From: Pseudomonas frederiksbergensis
Lineage (GTDB): Bacteria > Pseudomonadota > Gammaproteobacteria > Pseudomonadales > Pseudomonadaceae
Direction: 5' to 3'
Length of the DNA stretch: 64,000 bases
Assembly (NCBI RefSeq): GCF_001874645.1
Contig: NZ_CP017886.1
Location: 4,028,001-4,092,000 of the forward strand
Positions 17,350 through 26,391 of the stretch are shown piece after piece; position 1 is the stretch's first letter, and the number at the start of each line of letters is the position of its first letter. The position numbers were made by a program, and so were the translations under genes. Under the pieces are notes generated by a model. The model searched no databases. It saw only the letters and a list, made by a program, of their open reading frames with translations, and was not told where the DNA came from.

Positions 17350-19770
17350 TTAAAACAACACCTTCGCCACATCCGCAAAACGCTTGGCGAAGTGCACGGT
17401 AATCCCTTCCTTCAGGTAATCCGGCAATTCCTCGAAACTGCCACGGTTAGGCTCTGGCAAAATCAGCTCGAAGATCTTCTGCCGCCGCGCCGCGATGACC
17501 TTTTCGCGTACCCCGCCAATCGGCAGCACATGCCCGGTCAGCGTCAGTTCACCGGTCATGGCCACACCTTTTTTCGGCGGCTGATTGCGTGCCAGCGAGA
17601 GCAGGGCGCTGGCCATGGTCACGCCGGCGCTCGGGCCGTCTTTCGGGGTCGCGCCTTCAGGGACGTGGAGGTGGATGAAGGCTTCGTCGAAGAACTTCGC
17701 GTCGCCACCAAACTGCTTGAGGTGCGAACTGACGTAGCTGTAAGCGATCTCGGCCGATTCCTTCATCACGTCACCCAGTTGCCCGGTGAGTTTGAAGCCG
17801 CGATTGAGGGTGTGAATGCGCGTGGCTTCGATCGGCAAGGTCGCGCCGCCCATGCTGGTCCAGGCCAGGCCCGTGATGACGCCGGTGCCGGACAGCACTT
17901 GTTCGTTACGAAACACCGGCATGCCGAGTGAGGCTTCGAGGTCTTTGGGGCTGATCTTGATCACGCTTTGCGGCTCGTCGATCAGCTTGACCACCGCTTT
18001 GCGCACCAGTTTGCCCAGTTGTTTTTCCAACTGCCGCACCCCTGCCTCGCGGGCGTAACCATCGATCAAGGCTTTCAGCGCGCTGTCGCTGATGGACAGG
18101 CTGGTTTTCGACACCCCGGCTTTCTCAAGCTGTTTTGGCCACAGGTGACGCTTGGCGATGGCGACCTTTTCCTCGGTGATGTAACCCGACAGACGAATCA
18201 CTTCCATCCGGTCGAGCAAGGGGCCTGGAATCGAGTCCAGGGTGTTGGCGGTGCAGACGAACAGCACTTTCGACAGGTCCAGACGCAGGTCGAGGTAATG
18301 GTCGAGGAATTCGACGTTCTGTTCCGGGTCCAGGGTTTCCAGCAGCGCCGAGGCTGGGTCGCCCTGGTAGCTTTGGCCCATCTTGTCGATTTCGTCGAGC
18401 ATGATCACCGGGTTCATCACTTCAACGTCTTTCAACGCCTGAACCAGTTTGCCCGGCAGCGCGCCGATGTAGGTGCGGCGGTGGCCCTTGATCTCGGCTT
18501 CATCGCGCATGCCGCCGACGCTGAAGCGATAGAACGGCCGCCCCAGCGACTCGGCGATGGATTTGCCGACGCTGGTTTTGCCCACGCCCGGAGGACCGAC
18601 GAGCAGCACGATGGAGCCGGAGATTTCGCCTTTGTAAGCGCCGACCGCGAGGAACTCGAGGATCCGGTCCTTGATGTCGTCGAGCCCGGCGTGGTGTTTG
18701 TCGAGGACTTTGCGCGCGTGTTTGAGGTCGAGTTTGTCCTCGCCGTAAACGCCCCACGGCACCGCTGTCGCCCATTCCAGGTAGTTGCGGGTGACCGCGT
18801 ATTCCGGTGAGCCGGTTTCGAGGATCGACAGCTTGTTCAGTTCCTCTTCGATGCGTTTCTGCGCCTGTGGCGGCAGGACTTTGCCCACCAGTCGTTGCTC
18901 GAACTGCTCGACGTCGGCGCTGCGGTCGTCCTTGGTCAGCCCCAGCTCCTGCTGGATGACCTTGAGCTGTTCCTTGAGGAAAAACTCGCGCTGGTGCTCG
19001 CCGATCTTGCGGTTCACTTCGGCGGAGATTTCTTTCTGCAAACGCGCGACTTCGACTTCCTTGCGCAGCATTGGCAGGACTTTTTCCATGCGCTTGAGCA
19101 TGGGTACGCAGTCGAGCACTTCTTGCAGCTCGTTGCCGGTGGCCGAGGTCAGGGCGGCGGCGAAGTCGGTCAGCGGCGACGGGTCGTTGGGGCTGAAGCG
19201 GTTGAGGTAGTTTTTCAGCTCTTCGCTGTACAGCGGGTTGAGCGGCAGCAGTTCCTTGATCGCATTGATCAGCGCCATGCCGTAGGCCTTGACCTCATCG
19301 GTCGGCTCGCTCGGCTGGTGCGGGTATTCGACTTCCACCAGATACGGCGGACGATGGTGCTTGAGCCAGGTGCGGATGCGCACGCGGGTCAGGCCCTGGG
19401 CGACGAATTGCAGTTTGCCGTTTTCGCGGCTGGCGTGATGGACCTTCACCAGGGTGCCGTAGAGCGGCAGGGCGGAGGTGTCGAAATGCCGTGGATCTTC
19501 CTGCGGGGTGTCCAGGAAGAACAGCGCCAGCGAGTGATGCTCGGATTTGGCCACCAGGTCCAGGGTTTCGGCCCAGGGTTCTTCATTGACGATCACCGGC
19601 AAGACTTGCGCCGGGAAGAATGGGCGATTGTGAATCGGGATGATGTAGACCTTGTCCGGCAGGTTCTGGCCGGGCAGGGCCAGGCCCTTGCCTGCGGAGG
19701 TGGGGTGTTCGGCGTTTTCGGGGTCGGCGTATTCGCTCGGGTTTTCCGGGAATTCTTGCTGGTCGCTCAT
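17350..19770 (-). CDS. ATP-dependent Lon-family protease, AsrA-like second Lon
   Basis: 806-residue AAA+ serine protease. The N-terminal substrate domain (LPGQNLPDKVYIIPIHNRP) is followed by Walker A GPPGVGKT (392-399), Walker B MLDEIDK and a Lon protease domain with catalytic Ser714 (PKDGPSAG) and Lys757 (GGVREK). The acidic N terminus differs from housekeeping Lon and resembles the second Lon of P. aeruginosa (PA0779, AsrA, an aminoglycoside and heat stress protease); that assignment is from memory of the family. The start MSDQQEFPE is preferred to an ATG five codons upstream. Confidence 0.92.
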   Translation of the reverse strand: MSDQQEFPENPSEYADPENAEHPTSAGKGLALPGQNLPDKVYIIPIHNRPFFPAQVLPVIVNEEPWAETLDLVAKSEHHSLALFFLDTPQEDPRHFDTSALPLYGTLVKVHHASRENGKLQFVAQGLTRVRIRTWLKHHRPPYLVEVEYPHQPSEPTDEVKAYGMALINAIKELLPLNPLYSEELKNYLNRFSPNDPSPLTDFAAALTSATGNELQEVLDCVPMLKRMEKVLPMLRKEVEVARLQKEISAEVNRKIGEHQREFFLKEQLKVIQQELGLTKDDRSADVEQFEQRLVGKVLPPQAQKRIEEELNKLSILETGSPEYAVTRNYLEWATAVPWGVYGEDKLDLKHARKVLDKHHAGLDDIKDRILEFLAVGAYKGEISGSIVLLVGPPGVGKTSVGKSIAESLGRPFYRFSVGGMRDEAEIKGHRRTYIGALPGKLVQALKDVEVMNPVIMLDEIDKMGQSYQGDPASALLETLDPEQNVEFLDHYLDLRLDLSKVLFVCTANTLDSIPGPLLDRMEVIRLSGYITEEKVAIAKRHLWPKQLEKAGVSKTSLSISDSALKALIDGYAREAGVRQLEKQLGKLVRKAVVKLIDEPQSVIKISPKDLEASLGMPVFRNEQVLSGTGVITGLAWTSMGGATLPIEATRIHTLNRGFKLTGQLGDVMKESAEIAYSYVSSHLKQFGGDAKFFDEAFIHLHVPEGATPKDGPSAGVTMASALLSLARNQPPKKGVAMTGELTLTGHVLPIGGVREKVIAARRQKIFELILPEPNRGSFEELPDYLKEGITVHFAKRFADVAKVLF

Positions 19771-19878
19771 GGGGCACCTGCGCAATGGGGTATGTCAGTT
19801 AGATGGGGCAGGTGGTGGGTGGTTTCAATGGGGGGTGGTTGTTAGCGGGTGTTTCAGAAGGAGTGACTTCGTTCAACG

Positions 19879-19924
19879 GTAGGAGCTGCCGCAGGCTGCG
19901 ATCTTTTGATCTTGGCGGCCTGAC
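19879..19924. repeat. extended REP, left 46-bp direct repeat
   Basis: gtaggagctgccgcaggctg...ggcggcctgac. A standard REP arm is extended by about 17 bases; the whole 46 bp recurs in the same orientation at 20298-20343 with two mismatches. Confidence 0.85.
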
Positions 19925-20297
19925 AGCCGACCAATCTTTTGCAGGTGTACATATCCATTTCTGCGGTAACGGCTGCTGGCGGTTTCGCTTTTACAGCGCC
20001 TCCCTTTGGCAAACGCCCCAAAGGAAGCAAAAGGCTTCGCCCCAAGCGTACGGCACCTCGCCTAGGCTCGGCGTCCCCTCACTCCGGTGTCCATCAGGGG
20101 GCATCGCCTACGGTCTGCTGCGCGACGACCTCCTCTCGATGTGTCCGGCTGCGCCGTACGGCGCTGCGCGCCAACCCCCTGATGAACACCTCCACTCGGC
20201 CTTCCGAAGGGGCGGGTGGATCAAGATCAACAGCGGCAGGCGAGCTAACGCTCGGCCTGTTGAGTGGTTGGGGGCGGACGAGCCATGGGTGATATCC
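19925..20297. other. non-coding segment between 46-bp direct repeats
   Basis: 373 bases with no credible gene in either strand. It contains a GC-rich stretch with several short ORFs in conflicting frames and internal inverted motifs (cgtacggc near 20057 and 20156; catcaggggg/ccccctgatg). I recall similar blocks being repeated in P. fluorescens genomes, which suggests a non-autonomous repeated element; this is inference. Confidence 0.5.
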
Positions 20298-20343
20298 GTA
20301 GGAGCTGCCGAAGGCTGCGATCTTTTGATTTTGGCGGCCTGAC
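20298..20343. repeat. extended REP, right 46-bp direct repeat
   Basis: gtaggagctgccgaaggctg...ggcggcctgac, the second copy of the repeat at 19879-19924, in the same orientation. Confidence 0.85.
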
Positions 20344-20400
20344 TGGATGTACATCAATCAAAACTGTGGGACGGCCGGGCGGCGCTCCCACAGTGCGGTG

Positions 20401-20772
20401 TTACCGCTCTTCCGGTTGATCGAAGCTATCCAGCGCTCGATTCACCAACAGTTCCCCCAACGAGACCATCTGCTGAATCGCCAATGCCACATGCCGGCGC
20501 GTGCCTTCGAGCTCGAAGGCCAGGTCGCTGGCCAGCACATTCAATGAGGCGAGGGTTTCCGAGGCGTGCGCCAGCAGGGTTTCGTTGTCCAGGTCGGGGA
20601 TGACCGCGAAGATGTTGGAGGGACGTTTGTCGGGCAGGTTGCCCTTGTCGAACGGCGGTTTGAAGTAGTGATCCAGCGCCCGCTCGGCGGCGTCGTGGAG
20701 TTTTTTGGAGTCGTTGGAGGCGTAAGGGGAAGTGCTTGGGGTTTCTGGTGAATTGGGGGTGACTTTGTGCAT
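20401..20772 (-). CDS. small Pseudomonas-type hypothetical protein (DUF6124/DUF3077-like)
   Basis: 123-residue soluble acidic protein. The patterns SPYASNDSKKLHDAAERALDH and DNETLLAHASETLASLN are those of a small family that is multi-copy in pseudomonads; the domain name is from memory. AGGAG lies 7 bases before the ATG. Monocistronic between repeats. Function unknown. Confidence 0.8.
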   Translation of the reverse strand: MHKVTPNSPETPSTSPYASNDSKKLHDAAERALDHYFKPPFDKGNLPDKRPSNIFAVIPDLDNETLLAHASETLASLNVLASDLAFELEGTRRHVALAIQQMVSLGELLVNRALDSFDQPEER

Positions 20773-20932
20773 GGTGACGCTCCTGAGTGCGCCTGGAGTG
20801 TGCTCGGACGGTCAAACCCGGTCGCTGAATTGGCAGCGACCACCAAAGACTAGTTATGCGGCTTCCCACCGACAACCTGAAAACCATGTCGGAAGCTTCT
20901 CCGGGTCCTACGTTTAGAACTAATAATTTTCT

Positions 20933-21019
20933 AAAGATCGCAGCCTGCGGCAGCTCCTACGCCGGGCGGTCGAAGCCGTGCGCAAGTCCCGTAGGAGCTG
21001 CCGCAGGCTGCGATCTTTT
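20933..21019. repeat. REP pair
   Basis: Inverted arms aaagatcgcagcctgcggca... (20933-20960) and gtaggagctgccgcaggctg...tttt (20991-21019), immediately beside the gcd terminator. Confidence 0.9.
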
Positions 21020-21026
21020 GGGACAC

Positions 21027-21061
21027 AAAAAAGGCGACTACCCCTCGGTAGTCGCCTTTTT
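21027..21061 (-). terminator. intrinsic terminator of gcd
   Basis: A-run, stem GGCGACTAC/GTAGTCGCC with loop CCCTCG, and T-run; symmetrical, so it can work in both directions. Ends 19 bases from the gcd stop. Confidence 0.9.
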
Positions 21062-21079
21062 CTTAACTGCCGCTAACGC

Positions 21080-23491
21080 TTATTCCGACAGTGTGTAAGC
21101 GATCACATAGTCGCCCATTTTGGTGCCCAGCGAACCATGGCCGCCGACGACGAGCAGTACGTACTGTTTGCCGTCCTTGCCGGTGTAGGTCATCGGTGTG
21201 GCCTGGCCGCCGGCCGGCAGGCGCGATTTCCAGAGTTCTTTGCCGTTGTTGACGTCATAGGCACGCAGGTACTGGTCCAGGGTTCCGCTGAGGAAGCCGA
21301 CGCCACCGGCGGTGACGATTGAACCGCCCATGCTTGGTACACCGATCGGCAGGCCGATAGGGAGTGGCGAGCTGTCGCGGCTGGTGCCGTTCTTGTGCTT
21401 CCAGACCACCTTGTTGGTGGTCAGGTCGATACCGGCCACATAGCCCCAGGCCGGGGCTTGGCACGGTACGCCGAACGGCGACATGAACGGGTGCATGGTC
21501 ACCGCGTACGGCGCGCCAGTGTTGGGCTGCACGCCAGCGGTCTCGCTTTCGCGCTTGCTGTCGGCAGCCACGTCGGCGCGGGGGATCATTTTCGAAACGA
21601 ACGCCATGTAGTTCGGGCTGGTGAACAGCATCTGACGAACCGGATCGATCGACACGCCGCCCCAGTTGAACACACCGACGTTACCCGGATAGATCAAGCT
21701 GCCCTGCAACGACGGCGGGGTGTACTGGCCTTCGTAGCGCAGTTCTTTGAACTGGATGCGGCAGAGCATCTGGTCGAACGGGCTGGCACCCCACATGGCC
21801 TTCTCGGTCAGATCCGGGCCGAGCAGGTTGAGGTCCGAGCGCGCCTGGGTCGGGGCGGTACGGTCGCCTGGAACTGCGCCTTGCGGTACCGGGATTTCGC
21901 GAATCGGCACGATCGGTGTGCCATCGCGACGGTCGAGCACATACAGGCTGCCCTGTTTGGTCGGTGCGATCAGCGCCGGTTTGATGCCGTCAGCGGTTTT
22001 CAGGTCGAGCAGGGTCGGCTGGCTGCCGACGTCCATGTCCCACAAGTCGTGGTGGGTGAACTGGTAATTCCAGCGCACCTTGCCGGTGGCCAGGTCCAGA
22101 GCCACCAGGCCAGCGCTGAATTTTTCAGCACCCGGCGTGCGGTCGGCACCCCACTGGTCAGGCATCTGGTTGCCCAGCGGCAGGTAAACCATGCCCAGTT
22201 TCTCGTCGACACTGGCCAGCGACCACATGTTCGGCGAGTTGCGGGTGTAGACCTTGCCCGGAGCCAAAGGCTCGGTCGCCTCAGGGTTGCCGCTGTCCCA
22301 GTTCCAGACCAGGTGACCGTCGCGGATGTCGAAGGCGCGGATCACGCCGGACGGCTCGTTGGTCGACTCGTTGTCGGTGACGTGACCGCCCATGATCACC
22401 AGATCACGGGTGATCGCCGCCGGCGAGGTGGCGTAGTAGCCACCGGGGGTGAACGGGCCGATACCTTGGGTCAGGTCAACCACGCCGTGATCGCCGAAGC
22501 CTTCGCAGAGCTTGCCAGTGTCGGCGTTCAGTGCGATCAAACGAGCATCGGCGGTGGGCAGGTACAGACGACGCGGGCAGGCTTGGGCGACGGCTTTGCC
22601 AGCTTCGGAGATGACTGCGGCCGAAGCGTTGTCAGCCTTGGCGTAGGCGTTCTCGTCGTAGTAAGAAACGCCACGGCAGGTCATGTGGGCAAAGCCCTTG
22701 AAACCCACGGGGCTCTTGATCTGCGGGTCGAAGCGCCAGCGTTCCTTGCCGGTGTCCGGGTCCAGCGCCAGCACCTTGCTGTGTGCGGTGCACGCATAGA
22801 GCATGCCGTTGACCTTCAACGGGGTGTTCTCGTTGGTCAGTTCCACCGGGTCGTCAGCGGTCGGCAGGTCGCCGGTGCGGATGCGCCAGGCTTCTTGCAG
22901 CTTGCCGACGTTGGCCGGGGTGATCTGCTTCAGCGGCGAGTAGCGGTCGCCGAACTCGGTGCGGCCATAGGCCTGCCACTCGCCTTCGGGCATGGCTGGC
23001 GCGGTGCTGGTCATGTCGGCAGTGTCGCGGTCCAACTCGCCGATGATTTCACCCGGGTGGGTGAACTGGCTGGCGATGGCGGTGGCACCGGCCAGAACCA
23101 CGGCCACGCTCAGCGCAGCGGTACCCAGCGGAGCGGCACCATCACGCAGCAGCGGACGGCGGAACCACGGCAACAGCAGGACCACGCCAAGGGCGAACCA
23201 CAGCGACAGACGCGGCACCAACTGCCACCAGTCGAGGCCGATTTCCCACAGCGCCCACACCGTACTGGCGAACAGCACCAGCGCGTACAGACCCAGCGCC
23301 GCACGGCGAGCAGCCAGCAGCAAAATCCCGGTCAGCACCAGGCCGATACCGGCCAGCAGGTAATACAGCGAGCCGCCGAGCAGGCTCAGCTTGATCCCCC
23401 CGGCCAGCAAGGCCAGGCCCATTAACAGAAGCACGATACCGAGCAGGCTCGGCAGCAGACGGCTTCGACTCAAAGCACCCTCAGTGCTCAT
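21080..23491 (-). CDS. gcd: PQQ-dependent membrane glucose dehydrogenase
   Basis: 803 residues; oxidises glucose to gluconolactone in the periplasm and passes electrons to ubiquinone. Five hydrophobic N-terminal helices (about 10-145) anchor it; the rest is an eight-bladed PQQ propeller beginning EWQAYGRTEFGDRYSPL with tryptophan-docking repeats (VLALDPDTGKERWRFDP, GLVALDLATGKVRWNYQ). It follows the OprB porin gene by 102 bases and ends at a strong terminator. In P. putida gcd also neighbours an oprB gene. Confidence 0.96.
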   Translation of the reverse strand: MSTEGALSRSRLLPSLLGIVLLLMGLALLAGGIKLSLLGGSLYYLLAGIGLVLTGILLLAARRAALGLYALVLFASTVWALWEIGLDWWQLVPRLSLWFALGVVLLLPWFRRPLLRDGAAPLGTAALSVAVVLAGATAIASQFTHPGEIIGELDRDTADMTSTAPAMPEGEWQAYGRTEFGDRYSPLKQITPANVGKLQEAWRIRTGDLPTADDPVELTNENTPLKVNGMLYACTAHSKVLALDPDTGKERWRFDPQIKSPVGFKGFAHMTCRGVSYYDENAYAKADNASAAVISEAGKAVAQACPRRLYLPTADARLIALNADTGKLCEGFGDHGVVDLTQGIGPFTPGGYYATSPAAITRDLVIMGGHVTDNESTNEPSGVIRAFDIRDGHLVWNWDSGNPEATEPLAPGKVYTRNSPNMWSLASVDEKLGMVYLPLGNQMPDQWGADRTPGAEKFSAGLVALDLATGKVRWNYQFTHHDLWDMDVGSQPTLLDLKTADGIKPALIAPTKQGSLYVLDRRDGTPIVPIREIPVPQGAVPGDRTAPTQARSDLNLLGPDLTEKAMWGASPFDQMLCRIQFKELRYEGQYTPPSLQGSLIYPGNVGVFNWGGVSIDPVRQMLFTSPNYMAFVSKMIPRADVAADSKRESETAGVQPNTGAPYAVTMHPFMSPFGVPCQAPAWGYVAGIDLTTNKVVWKHKNGTSRDSSPLPIGLPIGVPSMGGSIVTAGGVGFLSGTLDQYLRAYDVNNGKELWKSRLPAGGQATPMTYTGKDGKQYVLLVVGGHGSLGTKMGDYVIAYTLSE

Positions 23492-23593
23492 AGTGTGGTT
23501 CTCCGTGATGTTTCAAGTAGTCCCGCGCCTGTTCACCGTTGATGACGAACAGGTGGAGGCAGGTTTCAGTAAAAAGAGGGATCAGAAAGAGTT

Positions 23594-24976
23594 TCAGAAC
23601 GACGACTGCACCTTGATCCCGCCGATCAGCGCGTCATCGACCTCGTTCACGCCACCAGGGTGGCGGATGTATTGCAGGTTCGGGCGCACGGTCAGCCAAT
23701 GGGTCAGGTGCACGCCGTAATAGAGTTCAGCGCTGTATTCGGTGTCTTGCGGCGGCAGGTAGGTTGGGTCGTTGTAGTCGAAGACCGCGTGCGCCTGGTT
23801 GGTCGCCTCGGCGTTCTTGCGGTAGGCCGGGTTGACGTGAACCCGGGCCATGGCGAAGCCGAGATCGTCCTTGCTGCGGGCATCGAACAGGCCTTTGTAG
23901 ACGACGCCGGCCTGGACATAGTTGTCGATGGCGTTGGTCTTTTTGTCGTGCATCGTGCCGTTGGCAAACACACTCAAGCCCCGCGAGTTATCACTGGCGC
24001 GACGGGTCAGCTGTTGCTGCACGCCGAGCCAGACGCCGTGCTTGCTTGATGCGCTGCGATAGGCCTCGCCACTCAGGGCGGCCGGCTGGCCGTTGCTGTC
24101 CTTATAGACGTCGGTGGCGTTGGCGCTGCTGTAGTAGTAACCGGCGCGGTATTCGCCCGGCAGGCCATTGAGTTTTGGTGTCCACACCAGTTCCACCGGC
24201 AGCACCGCGCCTTGGGTGCCGCTGCCACTGAGCTTGAAGCCGTTGTCGCGGTCCAGGTTCGACGGGTTTTGCTCGTAGGCACCCATCTGTGCGTAGAGCT
24301 CAGGTGTCAGGTGATATTTGACCCGCAGCGCCCATTGGCTGACCGGCCAGTTGTACCAGATGCCGCCCACCCAGTTGCCGACCTGAGAACCGCAGAACGC
24401 CAGGTTCTGGAAATCGCAGGGGAAGCTGTTGAAGTCTTCGCCTTCACCAAAGCGGCCGGCCTTGATGTCGAGCTTCTGATCGAAGAATTTCTGCTGATAC
24501 CACATCTGTGTCAGCCGCGTGGTCTGGCCACGGCCCCAGACTTCCTGGGCCGAGGTGAAACCGCCGACGCGTGGATCGTTGATCCGGTCGTTGCTGATGT
24601 TGTTGCCGCTGCGTTCGGTGAGGGTCAGCTGAAATTCAGCGTCGTGCCAGCCGAGGATCTTTTGCAGGTCCAGGTGCGTACCGAGGCCGAACTGGTCGCT
24701 GTAGCGCGCCGTGCGATCGTGGTCGTAGCCGCCGTGCAGGTTGCTGCCCATTTCGCCGGTGTAGTCGACTTTGAAGTCGTAGCCCTTTTCCGCGAGTTCC
24801 GTACGTGTGCCGTTCCAGTCGCCGAGCATCCACGGTGAGTCGCTATCGAATGCAGGGGCAGCCTGAGCGCAGCTGGCAAGGCTCAGGGCGCTGAGTCCAC
24901 CGATCAGGTTGATGGCTTTTCGGGCAGCAACAGCAGGGAAGACAGCGCTGTCTCGCAAAGTCTGAATGTCGGGCAT
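23594..24976 (-). CDS. oprB: OprB-family carbohydrate-selective porin
   Basis: 460-residue outer-membrane beta-barrel that admits glucose and other sugars. A signal peptide ends near SCAQAAPAFD; the mature protein starts SPWMLGDWNGTRTELAEKG, a hallmark of the family, and ends in Phe as barrel proteins do. Alternating aromatic strands occur throughout. It is upstream of gcd on the same strand, so together they form a glucose uptake and oxidation unit. The ribosome site before ATG 24976 is weak. Confidence 0.93.
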   Translation of the reverse strand: MPDIQTLRDSAVFPAVAARKAINLIGGLSALSLASCAQAAPAFDSDSPWMLGDWNGTRTELAEKGYDFKVDYTGEMGSNLHGGYDHDRTARYSDQFGLGTHLDLQKILGWHDAEFQLTLTERSGNNISNDRINDPRVGGFTSAQEVWGRGQTTRLTQMWYQQKFFDQKLDIKAGRFGEGEDFNSFPCDFQNLAFCGSQVGNWVGGIWYNWPVSQWALRVKYHLTPELYAQMGAYEQNPSNLDRDNGFKLSGSGTQGAVLPVELVWTPKLNGLPGEYRAGYYYSSANATDVYKDSNGQPAALSGEAYRSASSKHGVWLGVQQQLTRRASDNSRGLSVFANGTMHDKKTNAIDNYVQAGVVYKGLFDARSKDDLGFAMARVHVNPAYRKNAEATNQAHAVFDYNDPTYLPPQDTEYSAELYYGVHLTHWLTVRPNLQYIRHPGGVNEVDDALIGGIKVQSSF

Positions 24977-25326
24977 AGAGAAGGAGTTCTTGGTCTTTTA
25001 GGGGGGGGAGGGAGCTGAACGCTGCGAGGGTCAATCGGGCAGATGAAACGATTCAGCGTTAAGGGGGGCAAGGATAATGATCTGTTACACAGAGAGAAAG
25101 GGCTTTTCTTGACATGGATCCTTTCGGATTTGGTAATAGTCCCGAGGAAAGGACCGCAGCCTGCGGCAGCTCACATCAGAAGGTGTGCACCTGTAGGCGT
25201 TGCCGCTGGCTGCGATCTTTCAGAGTTCACCTACATTTAACGGATAGCGCACAGAGTCCTTCCACCGCACGACACCCTCGGCTAAGGTGCGCGGCTTCCT
25301 TTACTTTCTTTGTTCAAAGGCCCGGC
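24977..25326. other. intergenic region with degenerate REP pair
   Basis: 350 bases upstream of the divergent oprB and VF530 genes. It holds a run of eight G (about 25002) and a diverged REP pair (25148-25175 and 25193-25220, arms ending tcacatc and starting gtaggcgttgcc). The oprB promoter must lie in its left part; I could not define it. Confidence 0.6.
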
Positions 25327-25557
25327 ATGACCGAACAGAACCCCAACCCGCTGCACGGCGTGACCCTGGAACAGATCCTCAACGCACTGGTTCAACACTA
25401 CGAATGGTCGGGGCTGGCCGAGCGCATCGACATTCGCTGCTTCAAGAGCGATCCGAGTATCAAGTCGAGCCTGACCTTCCTGCGCAAAACCCCGTGGGCC
25501 CGCGAGAAAGTCGAAAAACTCTACGTCAAGTTGATGCGCACCAAACGTCCGCTCTAA
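25327..25557 (+). CDS. VF530-family (DUF2132) DNA-binding-like protein
   Basis: 76 residues, basic and all-helical. Carries the family core [16 protein letters not shown] and [18 protein letters not shown]. The fold of this family was linked to double-stranded DNA binding by structure; the cellular role is unknown. The next gene starts nine bases after its stop. Confidence 0.85.
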   Translation: MTEQNPNPLHGVTLEQILNALVQHYEWSGLAERIDIRCFKSDPSIKSSLTFLRKTPWAREKVEKLYVKLMRTKRPL

Positions 25558-25566
25558 GGAATCGCA

Positions 25567-26220
25567 ATGCCCGCCGAGCCAACTCGACCTTCGCCCGTCA
25601 TGAGACGTTTTATACGCTCGGCTGCCGTGCTGGGCTGGCTGGGATTGAGTATTCAGCTGTACCTGGTGTTGTACGGCCGCTGGAGTGTCAGCGCCAGCCA
25701 ACTGGGTGGGCTGGTGAGCTACTTCAGCTATTTTACGGTCCTGACCAACACGCTGGTGGCGACGGTGCTGACCTGTGCCGTGACTTCGCGCGAGTCGAAG
25801 GGCCACGCGTTCTTTTTACAGCCATGGGTCAGCAGCGGGATCGCCGTGAGCATTGCCCTGGTCGGCCTGGCGTATAACCTGCTGTTGCGGCATTTGTGGC
25901 ACCCGCAGGGCTGGCAATTCATCGCCGACGAGCTGCTGCATGACGTCATGCCGCTGTTGTTTCTGTTCTATTGGTGGCGGTGTGTGCCTAAAGGCACCTT
26001 GCGCCTTGGCCACATCGGTTTGTGGGTGACTTACCCGGTGGTGTACTTCGCTTATGCCTTGCTGCGTGGGCACTCGCTGGGGCTCTACCCTTATCCCTTT
26101 ATTGATGTCGAAAAACTCGGTTATCCCCAGGTGTTCATCAATGCCAGCGGGATATTGCTGGGGTTTGTGCTGATTGCGCTGGTAGTGGTCGGGCTGGATC
26201 GGTGGCGCGGACATAAGTAA
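25567..26220 (+). CDS. Pr6Pr-family six-helix membrane protein
   Basis: 217-residue inner-membrane protein with six hydrophobic segments. The conserved YFSYFTVLTNTLV segment, a mid-protein ELLHDVMPLLFLFYWW helix and YPYPFIDVEKLGY near the C terminus place it in the Pr6Pr (FAR-17a/AIG1-like) family. No catalytic role can be assigned. Likely co-transcribed with the VF530 gene. Confidence 0.8.
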   Translation: MPAEPTRPSPVMRRFIRSAAVLGWLGLSIQLYLVLYGRWSVSASQLGGLVSYFSYFTVLTNTLVATVLTCAVTSRESKGHAFFLQPWVSSGIAVSIALVGLAYNLLLRHLWHPQGWQFIADELLHDVMPLLFLFYWWRCVPKGTLRLGHIGLWVTYPVVYFAYALLRGHSLGLYPYPFIDVEKLGYPQVFINASGILLGFVLIALVVVGLDRWRGHK

Positions 26221-26234
26221 CTGTTTTGACCCCC

Positions 26235-26379
26235 GTAGCAGCTGCCGAGCCCGCGAGGCTGCGTTCGAGGCCGAAGGCCTCGCAAATCCTGCATACGCGG
26301 TTTGCCTGGAGGAACGCGCTGCCTGATTTTACGACCGCTCTGCGGCCGAACGCAGCCTCGCGGGCTCGGCAACTGCTAC
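26235..26379. repeat. REPIN-like inverted pair, second REP type
   Basis: Left arm gtagcagctgccgagcccgc, right arm its near-perfect complement ending gggctcggcaactgctac; arms of about 33 bases with a spacer of about 79. It fills the gap between the converging Pr6Pr and SIP genes. Confidence 0.85.
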
Positions 26380-26391
26380 GGAATGTGGTGA

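Noticed and set aside
19925..20297. Short ORFs in the repeat-flanked block (for example 117 aa at 19939-20292)
   Set aside because: Several frames overlap with Arg/Pro/Ser-rich, low-similarity translations; the block looks like non-coding repeat DNA.
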